NCBI GenBank assembly: GCA_963169745.1
Contig: CAUJCU010000002.1
Coordinates: 372,001-436,000 of the forward strand
Origin: Bacteroidota bacterium
Lineage (GTDB): Bacteria; Bacteroidota; Bacteroidia; UBA4408
DNA length: 64,000 bases
Reading direction: 5' to 3'
The position numbers and the translations under genes were made by a program. Shown here in pieces: positions 23,095-31,908 of this stretch; position 1 is the stretch's first letter; the number at the start of each line of letters is the position of its first letter. The notes below the pieces were generated by a model. That model had not been told where the DNA came from, made no database searches, and saw nothing but the letters and a program-made list of their open reading frames with translations.

Positions 23095-25296
23095 ATGAAA
23101 TTTCCGAAAAAACAAAAGAAACAAAAAAACAAAGGCCTTCTATTAAAAGACATTACGGCCGTTTTTAATCATAATTCACGTAAAGAATACAATTACAAAC
23201 AGGTAGCTGCAGAAATAGGAGTTAACAGCGAGGCAGAACGAATTGTTATTAGTCATTTGCTTATGGAGCTTAAAAATCAAGACTACTTGGTAGAAACTGA
23301 AAGAGGAAAATACAAATTAAAACAAGTTGAAAAGTATTTAAGTGGTCGTATTGAAATGACGAATAACGGCAGCGCCTATGTGATTTGTGAAGATAGTGAA
23401 AAAGATATTTTTATTGCGCCACAAAATATAAGAGGAGCCTTTCAGAATGATCTTGTTAAAGTAACGGTCTATCCGAGTCGTAGTCGCAGGCCCGAAGGTG
23501 AGGTAGTTCAAATTATTAAGCGTAGCAAAGAGGAATTTGTAGGTCTGGTAGAAATAGCGCCAAAATTTGCTTTCTTGGTTAATCCCAATCAAAAAAATGT
23601 ACCTGATATTTTTATACCATTGGCTAAGCTTAACGGGGCAAAACATGGCGAGAAAGCAATAGCTAAAATTACCTTATGGAGTGAAAATGGCAAAAACCCC
23701 GAGGGCGAGATCGTTCGTGTTTTAGGCAAGCCGGGCGACAACAATACAGAGATGAATGCCATTATGGCTGAATATGGCTTACCTGTTGATTTTCCACAAG
23801 AAGTTGAAGAAGAAGCTAAAAAAATAGCTGTTGAAATAAGTGCCGATGAGTTACAAAACAGAAGAGATTTTAGAGCGAAAACAACATTTACTATTGACCC
23901 CGTTGATGCCAAAGATTTTGATGATGCACTTTCCATAGATAGAATGCTTGATGGAACCTGGGAAATTGGCGTTCATATTGCTGATGTAGCTCATTATGTG
24001 CAACCCGGCAGTATATTAGACGATGAAGCCCTGAATAGAGGAACTTCGGTTTATTTGGTTGACCGCTGTGTGCCCATGTTGCCCGAAGTGTTAAGCAATT
24101 TTGCTTGCTCGTTAAGACCCAACGAAGAGAAACTTTGTTTTAGTGCGGTATTTCAAATGGATGAGAATGCTGATATTCTCTCACAATGGTTTGGTAGAAC
24201 CGTTATAAAAAGCAACAGACGATTTAGTTATGAAGAAGCCCAAACAATTTTAGATACAGAAGTAGGCGATTACTGTGAAGAGTTAAAAACATTAAACACC
24301 TTAGCTAGAAAGTTACGCGACAAACGCTTTAAAGAGGGTTCCATAGCTTTTGAAAAATCAGAAGTAAAATTTACTTTAGATGAAAATGGAAAACCAACCG
24401 GAGTGTACTTTAAAGTAGCAAAGGATACGAATAAACTGATTGAAGATTTTATGCTGCTGGCCAATCGAAAAGTAGCCGAATATTGTGCAAAGCCTAAAAA
24501 AGAGGAAAAAGGGAATCAACATGACTCATCAAAAAGGGTTATGGTATTTCGCATACATGATAACCCCGACCCCGATAAACTTAATGATTTTGCAGGATTT
24601 GTTAGTCGCTTTGGTTATAGTTTGAAAACAGGCAGTAAGATGCAAACTGCAAAAAGTATGAATAAACTGCTAAGCAATGTAGCCGGAAAAAGAGAAGCCG
24701 GAATGATAGAACAACTAGCTATTCGAACTATGGCTAAAGCAGTATATAGCGCAGATAATGTAGGGCATTATGGTTTAGCTTTTGATTATTACACCCATTT
24801 TACATCGCCCATTAGACGATATCCGGATATTATGGCTCATCGCCTTTTAAATTATTATTTGGCTTTAGATCAAGGGAAGCAAAAACCCAAGGATGCTAGA
24901 GATTTATTGCAATACGATCATCTGGAAGAGTTGTGTAAACATGCTTCAGACATGGAAAGACTGGCTGCTGAAGCCGAAAGAGCATCAATTAAATATAAGC
25001 AAGTTGAATTTCTGTTAGATAAAGTAGGGCAAAATTTTGAGGGTATTATAACTGGTGTTACTGAATGGGGCTTGTACGTTGAAATTATTGAAAACCACTG
25101 CGAAGGCCTTGTTAGAGTAAAAGACATGACCGATGATATTTATATTTTTGATGAAGATAACTTTTGTTTTCATGGACGTAATTCACGCAAATTTTACCAA
25201 CTTGGTGACAAAGTTCTGATTAAAATAAAGCGAACTGATTTAGTTCGCAAACAAGTAGATTTTATATTAATAAAGAAGGTGGAAGCAAAAGTATAA
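23095..25296 (+). CDS. rnr: Ribonuclease R
   Basis: A 733-residue 3'-5' exoribonuclease. The order is an N-terminal helix-turn-helix/cold-shock part (about 10-220), then the RNB catalytic domain from about 255, with the metal-binding Asp cluster in DPVDAKDFDDAL and the HIADVAHYV motif. A C-terminal S1 domain follows (about 645-725, GQNFEGIITGVTEWGLYVEI). It degrades structured RNA. It is monocistronic, with its stop 18 nt before that of the convergent glycosyltransferase gene. Confidence 0.95.
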   Translation: MKFPKKQKKQKNKGLLLKDITAVFNHNSRKEYNYKQVAAEIGVNSEAERIVISHLLMELKNQDYLVETERGKYKLKQVEKYLSGRIEMTNNGSAYVICEDSEKDIFIAPQNIRGAFQNDLVKVTVYPSRSRRPEGEVVQIIKRSKEEFVGLVEIAPKFAFLVNPNQKNVPDIFIPLAKLNGAKHGEKAIAKITLWSENGKNPEGEIVRVLGKPGDNNTEMNAIMAEYGLPVDFPQEVEEEAKKIAVEISADELQNRRDFRAKTTFTIDPVDAKDFDDALSIDRMLDGTWEIGVHIADVAHYVQPGSILDDEALNRGTSVYLVDRCVPMLPEVLSNFACSLRPNEEKLCFSAVFQMDENADILSQWFGRTVIKSNRRFSYEEAQTILDTEVGDYCEELKTLNTLARKLRDKRFKEGSIAFEKSEVKFTLDENGKPTGVYFKVAKDTNKLIEDFMLLANRKVAEYCAKPKKEEKGNQHDSSKRVMVFRIHDNPDPDKLNDFAGFVSRFGYSLKTGSKMQTAKSMNKLLSNVAGKREAGMIEQLAIRTMAKAVYSADNVGHYGLAFDYYTHFTSPIRRYPDIMAHRLLNYYLALDQGKQKPKDARDLLQYDHLEELCKHASDMERLAAEAERASIKYKQVEFLLDKVGQNFEGIITGVTEWGLYVEIIENHCEGLVRVKDMTDDIYIFDEDNFCFHGRNSRKFYQLGDKVLIKIKRTDLVRKQVDFILIKKVEAKV

Positions 25297-25314
25297 AATC
25301 TTGCTTTACTTTGA

Positions 25315-26427
25315 TTATACAGTAGGATTTTGGTATGTGTTACGATTATTTTTGACACCTCTCAGGAGTTCATCATAATTTTGCTTCACAATGGGCAACT
25401 CAGGGCATTTATATAAAATTGGTTTTGTGGGGTTAAGCTGCATAAATGTTTCCTGCGTTAAGCTGTAAAACCATTTTTTATGCAGCAGGTAGCTTGCCAA
25501 ATACTCTTGTTCAAATTGTCCGGGTGTTGGAATTAAAACAGCCTCCTTTCTCCAAATAACTAAATCCATAATAGTACTATAGCCACTACGTGCGACAATA
25601 TATTGGCATTGTGTTACAAGCTCTTGTAATTGCTTTATAGTACAATAATCATAAACCCTTAAAAACAACCCATCTTCTACCTCCTGCTTAGGTTTATTGG
25701 TTCCTCGAACTAATATAGCAGCATGTTTTTGTGTTCTCATTTTCTGAACTATTAATTCTTCAAAAATACTGCGCTGAGGTTCTACACCCGATAGTAAATA
25801 CAGCACCGGTGCATTATCTTTAATATTTTGAGTAAGTGGTAAAGCCCGGCTAAGGGGCCCAATAAATACCTTTTTTTTAATTTTGGAGTATTGGCTTAAT
25901 TCTCCGGCTAATGAATGTTCTATTGCAGCATAATCAGGAACCCAGCAGGCATCAAATTGATTTATCAATAAGCGGTTAATTGCATTCAAAAAAAAACCTC
26001 CAAACGGAACTTTTATACTTAATTGATGTCCTATAAAAATGCTTTTTACATTTGCATGATACATACCATACCTGTTGTCTGAAATAATATACTCAAAAGC
26101 ATATTTTTGTTCGAGTTTCTGGAGTAGCTGATGTTCCCTATAAACTTGCAGAAACATAGCGGGCAACTGCCCTAAGAGTGTAAGCATATTTCTTGGGCGT
26201 GTGGTTGCATATTTTACCGAAAACGGAATATCTTCTACATAATCGCCATTAGGAAACTCTTTTTGCATGAGTTCAAGCGCCTCACCATAAGCACAAATAA
26301 CAACATGATAACCCTGTGCATATAGCTGAAATGCTATAGGTAATAGCCTTGCTGCATGTCCCTTTCCCCAGTTTAGAGGACTTAATAATACGTTCTTAGT
26401 CTTAATTTTCTTACAATTTGATTTCAC
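25315..26427 (-). CDS. MurG-like glycosyltransferase
   Basis: A 370-residue protein of the GT-B fold in the MurG/GT28-like group. The N-terminal glycine-rich loop reads LLSPLNWGKGHAARLLP, and the C-terminal donor-site segment reads YIVARSGYSTIMDL. No membrane anchor is visible. The start is GTG at 26427, just ahead of the conserved loop. The sugar and acceptor are unknown. It is divergent from trmB across 47 nt. Confidence 0.75.
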   Translation of the reverse strand: MKSNCKKIKTKNVLLSPLNWGKGHAARLLPIAFQLYAQGYHVVICAYGEALELMQKEFPNGDYVEDIPFSVKYATTRPRNMLTLLGQLPAMFLQVYREHQLLQKLEQKYAFEYIISDNRYGMYHANVKSIFIGHQLSIKVPFGGFFLNAINRLLINQFDACWVPDYAAIEHSLAGELSQYSKIKKKVFIGPLSRALPLTQNIKDNAPVLYLLSGVEPQRSIFEELIVQKMRTQKHAAILVRGTNKPKQEVEDGLFLRVYDYCTIKQLQELVTQCQYIVARSGYSTIMDLVIWRKEAVLIPTPGQFEQEYLASYLLHKKWFYSLTQETFMQLNPTKPILYKCPELPIVKQNYDELLRGVKNNRNTYQNPTV

Positions 26428-26474
26428 AAATTAAAAACATTACAGAGATTTGTGATCATTTTAAGTAAAAAAAA

Positions 26475-27161
26475 TTGGCTAAACATAAATTAAAACAATT
26501 TGCAGAACTCAATACATTTTCCAATGTATATCATCATGTCCAAACTCAATATCATGTTCCCGATTTTAAACTAAAAGGACAATGGGGGAAAAAGCACTTT
26601 AAAAACGAAAACCCAATAGTGCTGGAACTTGGCTGTGGCAAAGGAGAATACACCACAGCTATGGCACAAGCTTTCCCGAACAAAAATTTTATTGGTGTAG
26701 ATTTAAAAGGGAACCGTCTTTGGACAGGGGCTAAAAAAGCTCTAGAACAATCGCTAAGTAATGTTGCCTTTCTAAGAACACGAATTGAAAATATTACAAC
26801 TGCTTTTGCTCCCCACGAAATAGATGAAATTTGGATTACATTTCCAGATCCGCAACCTGAAGAAAAACGGGCAAAAAAAAGACTTACTGAAATATCCTTC
26901 TTAAATCGCTATCGAGAAATTATTAAACCTAGTGGAATTCTTCATCTAAAAACAGATAGCCAGCCTTTATATACGTTTACTTTAGACGTCATACAGCAGT
27001 ATGGGCATTGCCTGCTGCTAAGCACACCTAATTTGTACCAAGAGCCTAATTGTTTTTTAGGGGAGCATCACGAACTGCTGGTAAATATCAAAACGCATTA
27101 TGAGAAAAAATTTTCAGCTATGGGCTTTAACATAACCTACATTCGTTTTCAATTAAAATAA
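26475..27161 (+). CDS. trmB: tRNA (guanine46-N7)-methyltransferase
   Basis: A 228-residue SAM enzyme that makes m7G46 in the tRNA variable loop. Motif I is LELGCGKGEYT and the TrmB-specific catalytic stretch is IWITFPDPQPEEKRAKKRLT. TTG at 26475 is the only suitable start and gives MAKHKLKQFAEL. It stands alone, between the divergent glycosyltransferase gene and the convergent PLP-enzyme gene. Confidence 0.94.
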   Translation: MAKHKLKQFAELNTFSNVYHHVQTQYHVPDFKLKGQWGKKHFKNENPIVLELGCGKGEYTTAMAQAFPNKNFIGVDLKGNRLWTGAKKALEQSLSNVAFLRTRIENITTAFAPHEIDEIWITFPDPQPEEKRAKKRLTEISFLNRYREIIKPSGILHLKTDSQPLYTFTLDVIQQYGHCLLLSTPNLYQEPNCFLGEHHELLVNIKTHYEKKFSAMGFNITYIRFQLK

Positions 27162-27204
27162 GAAAAGAATTTGTAAGTATAAGAACTTGAAAAGCTAATG
27201 AAGA

Positions 27205-28461
27205 TTACTTTTTTATTGTTTCCAAAGCCTGTTGAATGTCATCAATAATATCATCACTATTTTCAACCCCAACAGACAAGCGAATCATTTTTTCGGTAAT
27301 AGACAATTCCTGTTTTAGCTTGTAATCCACATCAACATGGGTCATCGTAGCCGGGTGCTCTGCAAGGCTTTCTGTACTTCCTAGGCTAACAGCCAGTTTA
27401 ATAAGGCGTAAAGCATTCAAGAACTGAAAGGCCTCTTTCTCACCTCCCTTTACATCAAATGAAATCATAGCTCCGTTAGTTAAACATTGCTTTTTTTTGA
27501 TTGCGTATTGCGCAGCATTGTCTTCAGTAATGTTTCCTATATAATAAACCTTTTCAATTAAGGGGTGCTTGTTTAAAAATTGAGCAACTAGTGCCGCATT
27601 ATGTGCCTGAATGTCCATTCTGGCCTTAAGTGTTTCTAAACTTCTTAAAAGCAACCAACCGGTCCATGGACCAGCCATATTGCCTAAGAATGTACGTAGC
27701 GTTTTTACACGTTGTATCAGATTGGCAGCCCCTAAGCAAGCCCCGGCAATTACATCGCTATGTCCGCCAATATATTTTGTAGCTGAGTATAAAACTAAAT
27801 CAGCTCCGTGTTTTAAAGGGTGTTGCCAAAGAGGCCCCATATACGTATTATCAACAGCTAAGTATATTCTTTTTTGAGGGGTTGAAAAATGAAGCGCTAT
27901 TTTTTTACTTCCTTCTATGTCAATCAAATCATTAGTAGGGTTAGCTGGAGTTTCAATATATATAAGAGCCAATTTTTCAGCTTTTCCGGTAGATTCCACA
28001 ATGCTAATAATTTCTTCCATACTTTGCCCTACTTTAAATTCAGCCACTTCTATCCCGAATTTGGTCAGTATTTTTTTTATAAAGTAATCGGTTCCTCCGT
28101 ATAATGGAGAGCTGATTAAAAGTAAGTCGCCCGGTTTTAAGAATTCAAGTAACACAGTACTTATAGCCGACATTCCGCTTTCAAAAACAGCACAAGCTTC
28201 TGCCTCATCCCATAGGGTAAGACGATTCTCCAGTATCTCCAAGTCAGGATTGTTTATTCTACTGTAAATTAATCCTATTTCTTCATCATGCCTCTTGGGG
28301 CGATGACCATAAGCTACTTCAAAAAAAGCCTTTCCTTCTTCGGCACTTTTAAAAACAAAAGTAGATGTTTGAAAAATGGGACTTTTAACTGCCCCTTCAG
28401 ACAGTTCAGGCTTGTAACCATAAGACATCATAAGGCTTTCAGGTTTCAGTTTTCGTTTCAT
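27205..28461 (-). CDS. Cys/Met metabolism PLP enzyme (cystathionine gamma-synthase / methionine gamma-lyase type)
   Basis: A 418-residue fold-type I PLP enzyme. The hallmark segments are IYSRINNPDLEILE, the FESGMSAIST loop, and the PLP-lysine motif SATKYIGGHSDV; LGSTESLAEHPATMTH closes the family pattern. Members make or split cystathionine, or release methanethiol from methionine. The substrate cannot be fixed from these motifs. It is a single gene with a 187-nt upstream gap. Confidence 0.9.
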   Translation of the reverse strand: MKRKLKPESLMMSYGYKPELSEGAVKSPIFQTSTFVFKSAEEGKAFFEVAYGHRPKRHDEEIGLIYSRINNPDLEILENRLTLWDEAEACAVFESGMSAISTVLLEFLKPGDLLLISSPLYGGTDYFIKKILTKFGIEVAEFKVGQSMEEIISIVESTGKAEKLALIYIETPANPTNDLIDIEGSKKIALHFSTPQKRIYLAVDNTYMGPLWQHPLKHGADLVLYSATKYIGGHSDVIAGACLGAANLIQRVKTLRTFLGNMAGPWTGWLLLRSLETLKARMDIQAHNAALVAQFLNKHPLIEKVYYIGNITEDNAAQYAIKKKQCLTNGAMISFDVKGGEKEAFQFLNALRLIKLAVSLGSTESLAEHPATMTHVDVDYKLKQELSITEKMIRLSVGVENSDDIIDDIQQALETIKK

Positions 28462-28648
28462 GATATATATTGTTTTATTGGTAAATTTCGAAATAATAAT
28501 TGGGAGCTGAAAGTAATTTGTTAAAATAACAAGAAAACAAAGTTCCTTTTAAAACTTCTAATCCATACTTAAACAAAAGCCAAAAATCAGTAAAAATTAG
28601 ATTTAGAATAAATTTATCCGCTTTAATAGTGCAACTTTAATATAAATA

Positions 28649-29686
28649 TTAAGGTACTAAAGTTTTAGGTTGGTAAATTGAATCGATTATAACCTTAGCA
28701 ACAAGGGGTCTGTAATGCGATGGCTCGTAGTAATTCTTATAGTTTTTAGTAATGCTGTTGATTCCCGAAAAGTCAAAAACATTTTCAGTCCCAAAAAGTG
28801 TGCACAAATAATCTTTATCCAATGCATTTAGTTTAATTTGATCGTATAAAGGATTGATGATAACTTTAAAATGAGTATGATTATTTCTAAGTATTTGAGC
28901 TATATGGGTCAATATTATTTGTTGTTGCTTAAAAATACTTTGAGGATAATATTTTTGAATGGTAGTATCTTGTTTGTAAAATATTGAATGCTGTCGCCTT
29001 AAATAATAATCTGTCTCATTCTTATGAATAGTGTTTTCAAGACTATCAAAATTTAGCTCATTACTTATTACATCATAACTTTGGGGTAAATTTTCAAATA
29101 AAACATTCTTTTGCATATTCGAACTAGGTTTTCCAGATAGTTTATAGTTAAAATAAGCATAAAGAAATTTAGGATTTATAAAGGCAAGGAAGAACGTTTT
29201 GTGGAATTCAAAAAAATTAGCATTATCAAGTAACTCAGGTGGCATAACAAATAGATGCCCGGTGGGTAGTTGGGTTTGACTTAGGGCAAAGTAATCTATA
29301 ATAAAAAGAGCATGGTCTATTTTATGACCACTTTTCACGATATAGTCAAGCTTTTTCTCTATCCCTAATAACGACTCGTTAAAAGCATCAAAATGAAAAC
29401 AAACAGTTGAATTAGGTAAAACTTTTTTCCAATCGGAAATGCGATAAACTAGAGCTCGCGAGTTTCCAAATATAAAAGAGTTGTAATCGTAATTTTGTTT
29501 ATTTTTTATATACGTCATTGTACTTATAAAACCTCTGTTAAGTGGCACATTTGTTTCAATATAAGAATCATATTTATACAAAACTTTAAAAGGATCATAA
29601 TTGAAATAAAGAATACCGGAAATTGCCAAAAACAAAATTCCGGCTAATGAAAAACGCAATAAACTGTTTATAAAACTTTTCATCAT
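28649..29686 (-). CDS. SGNH-like accessory protein of the MBOAT pair
   Basis: A 345-residue protein with one N-terminal membrane anchor (about 10-28) and an extracytoplasmic domain. FIFGNSRA (Gly74-Asn75-Ser76) resembles the nucleophile block of SGNH/AlgX/DltD proteins, and EPSHYRP near the C-terminus is in the place of their DxxH block. It follows the MBOAT gene without a gap (stop codon adjacent to the ATG). Such pairs O-acylate extracellular polysaccharides or lipids, with the SGNH partner completing the transfer. The match is weak by eye and the substrate is unknown. Confidence 0.6.
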   Translation of the reverse strand: MMKSFINSLLRFSLAGILFLAISGILYFNYDPFKVLYKYDSYIETNVPLNRGFISTMTYIKNKQNYDYNSFIFGNSRALVYRISDWKKVLPNSTVCFHFDAFNESLLGIEKKLDYIVKSGHKIDHALFIIDYFALSQTQLPTGHLFVMPPELLDNANFFEFHKTFFLAFINPKFLYAYFNYKLSGKPSSNMQKNVLFENLPQSYDVISNELNFDSLENTIHKNETDYYLRRQHSIFYKQDTTIQKYYPQSIFKQQQIILTHIAQILRNNHTHFKVIINPLYDQIKLNALDKDYLCTLFGTENVFDFSGINSITKNYKNYYEPSHYRPLVAKVIIDSIYQPKTLVP

Positions 29687-31150
29687 CTAAAATTGAAAGT
29701 AAATAAACTGTTCGGGTTTACCGCCATAATAAAATAACATTACAATTAGTATATAATACAGAGCATAGCGCATCGGTTGTGGCCATTTTAAGCCAATTTT
29801 TTGCAAAGCATGTTGTTGCTCTCTTCCAATCCATTCCACGGCAAAAAATAAGGCAATAACAAGTAAGAGATAAAAATCACTTCGCCAATATAAAAAATTA
29901 TAACTCTCAGCATAAGATGCTTTATTAAGCAGGCCTAAAAATAAACGCTTGCAGTAATCAATAGCTTGTGAAACACGCTCCGACCTAAAGAAAATCCAAG
30001 CTACTGTTGTTAAACAGAAAGTAGTTGCCATATTCCATGATTCTTTAAGTGAGGGCCACAATTTACCTTCTGCTATAGTATTTAAATAAATCCTGTTTTT
30101 TTGGCGTAACAAAAGAGGTAAAAAATAAACTGCATGTAATGCCCCCCAAAAAATAAAAGTCCAGTTGGCACCATGCCAAAAACCACTAATTATAAAAATA
30201 AGAAAAGTGTTGAGAATACTTTCCCCAACAGAACCTCTACTGCCTCCCAAAGGGATGTATAGATAATCTCGAAACCAACTAGATAATGAAATATGCCAGC
30301 GTCTCCAAAACTCAGCAATATCTCTCGAAAAGTAAGGGAATGCAAAATTTCTTAACAAGTTAATTCCAAACAATCGCGCTGTACCTATTGCTATATCTGA
30401 ATATCCTGAAAAATCGCCATAAATTTGAACAGCAAAAAAGAATGCTCCCAATGCCAGTGTACTGCCCGAGTATTGGGTTGAGTTATTAAAAATTTCATTA
30501 GAAATGGTAGCGCAATTGTCTGCAATTACAATTTTCTTAAATAAGCCCCACAATATTTGCCGTAAGCCATCAACCACAGTTGTATGTGTAAAACTTCGGT
30601 TTTGTTTAATTTGTGGCAGCAAGTGTGTAGCTCGTTCAATAGGACCAGCAACAAGCAGCGGAAAGAAGCTAACAAAAACGGCATAGTCTGTAAATTGATA
30701 TTCTGCTTTAATTTTTTTGTTATAAATATCCAGTATATACGATAGGCCATGAAACGTGTAGAATGAAATCCCAACAGGTAAAATAATTCGTAATGTATAG
30801 GTATTCGCTTTTAGTCCTAAAAGGGCAAGAAAAGTTGCAAATGAATCAACAAAAAAATTATAATATTTAAAAAAGCCCAATAAGCCCAAATTAATGGTAA
30901 TACTTAACAGGAGCCAGAATTTTCTATTTGAACTGTTGTTGCTTTCACCTATTTTAATCCCGGTAAAATAATCTAAGGTAGTTGAGAATAGAAGTAAAAA
31001 TAGGAATCGCCAGTCCCAGCAAGCATAAAAGAAATAGCTGGCCAGTAAAAGAATTAAATTTTGGAGTTTCAATTTTTGGGGTGATGCAGCCCAATAAAGA
31101 ATAAAAACAACAGGTAAAAAAACAGCAAAGTCGGTTGAGTTAAAAAGCAT
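29687..31150 (-). CDS. MBOAT-family O-acyltransferase (AlgI-like)
   Basis: A 487-residue protein with about eleven helices. The MBOAT core is intact: FGYSDIAIG..FGI, FWRRWHISLSSWFRDYLYIPLGGS and the catalytic-His region IISGFWHGANWTFIFWGALHA. Relatives include AlgI and DltB, which move acyl groups across the membrane to polymers. It starts a two-gene leftward unit with the SGNH-like protein. No polymer synthase is adjacent, so the acceptor is unknown. Confidence 0.92.
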   Translation of the reverse strand: MLFNSTDFAVFLPVVFILYWAASPQKLKLQNLILLLASYFFYACWDWRFLFLLLFSTTLDYFTGIKIGESNNSSNRKFWLLLSITINLGLLGFFKYYNFFVDSFATFLALLGLKANTYTLRIILPVGISFYTFHGLSYILDIYNKKIKAEYQFTDYAVFVSFFPLLVAGPIERATHLLPQIKQNRSFTHTTVVDGLRQILWGLFKKIVIADNCATISNEIFNNSTQYSGSTLALGAFFFAVQIYGDFSGYSDIAIGTARLFGINLLRNFAFPYFSRDIAEFWRRWHISLSSWFRDYLYIPLGGSRGSVGESILNTFLIFIISGFWHGANWTFIFWGALHAVYFLPLLLRQKNRIYLNTIAEGKLWPSLKESWNMATTFCLTTVAWIFFRSERVSQAIDYCKRLFLGLLNKASYAESYNFLYWRSDFYLLLVIALFFAVEWIGREQQHALQKIGLKWPQPMRYALYYILIVMLFYYGGKPEQFIYFQF

Positions 31151-31219
31151 AATTTGTTTCTATTCAGATTTCAATTTTTAACTCCTTGCAAAGCCCATTT
31201 CTAATAAAATTGCATTTTT

Positions 31220-31696
31220 TTATAAGTAATCTTTTAAATGAGGTTGCATTTCAGTTTCAATACTTTTACGCAGTTGAATTAATTTGAGGGCGTACTGCTC
31301 CAGATGTTTATCTTTTTCTGTCATGGGTTCCCATTTTTTTACGGGCTTAGGGGTTCCTTCTTCATCAACTGAAACAAAGACAATAACACAATGCGTTGTT
31401 TTGCTAAATTCAAACTCTGATATTTTTCGTGAATACACATCAACTGCAATATGAATACTCGTATTACCCGTGTATATTACTTTAGCCATTACCTTTACGA
31501 GGCTTCCTATTAAAATGGGTTTATAAAAACGAATACCTCCGGCATAAATAGTAACACAATAGCCCTGAGCCCATGCTGAAGCACAAGTGTATGCTGTTTG
31601 GTCTATCCATTTCATAACAGCACCACCATGCACTTTCCCTCCAAAATTTACATCACCGGGTTCGCTAATAAACTGAAAAGTAATCTTGTTTTCCAT
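31220..31696 (-). CDS. Acyl-CoA thioesterase, hotdog fold
   Basis: A 158-residue protein of the YciA/BACH thioesterase family. The signature is PGDVNFGGKVHGGAVMKWIDQTAYTCA (VHGG, and Asp in the WIDQ helix), followed by GGIRFYKPI. It hydrolyses acyl-CoA esters. It is separated from the MBOAT gene by 69 nt and may or may not share its transcript. Confidence 0.9.
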   Translation of the reverse strand: MENKITFQFISEPGDVNFGGKVHGGAVMKWIDQTAYTCASAWAQGYCVTIYAGGIRFYKPILIGSLVKVMAKVIYTGNTSIHIAVDVYSRKISEFEFSKTTHCVIVFVSVDEEGTPKPVKKWEPMTEKDKHLEQYALKLIQLRKSIETEMQPHLKDYL

Positions 31697-31908
31697 GTGA
31701 TACTAGTTTAGGCAGCTTATGTATGAGTTGTCATTATACTTTCAAAGATATAAAAAAGGAAATAAAACAAGTTGTATGCTGCCTTTCCCTTCTTACACCA
31801 TTTTGTAATACGTTTTTATAAAGTATAAAAGATATTAATAAAAGGAGGTTTATAATACTTTTTATTATTCTAATTTTTAGTTTGTAGAATTGAGGCTGTT
31901 TACTTATT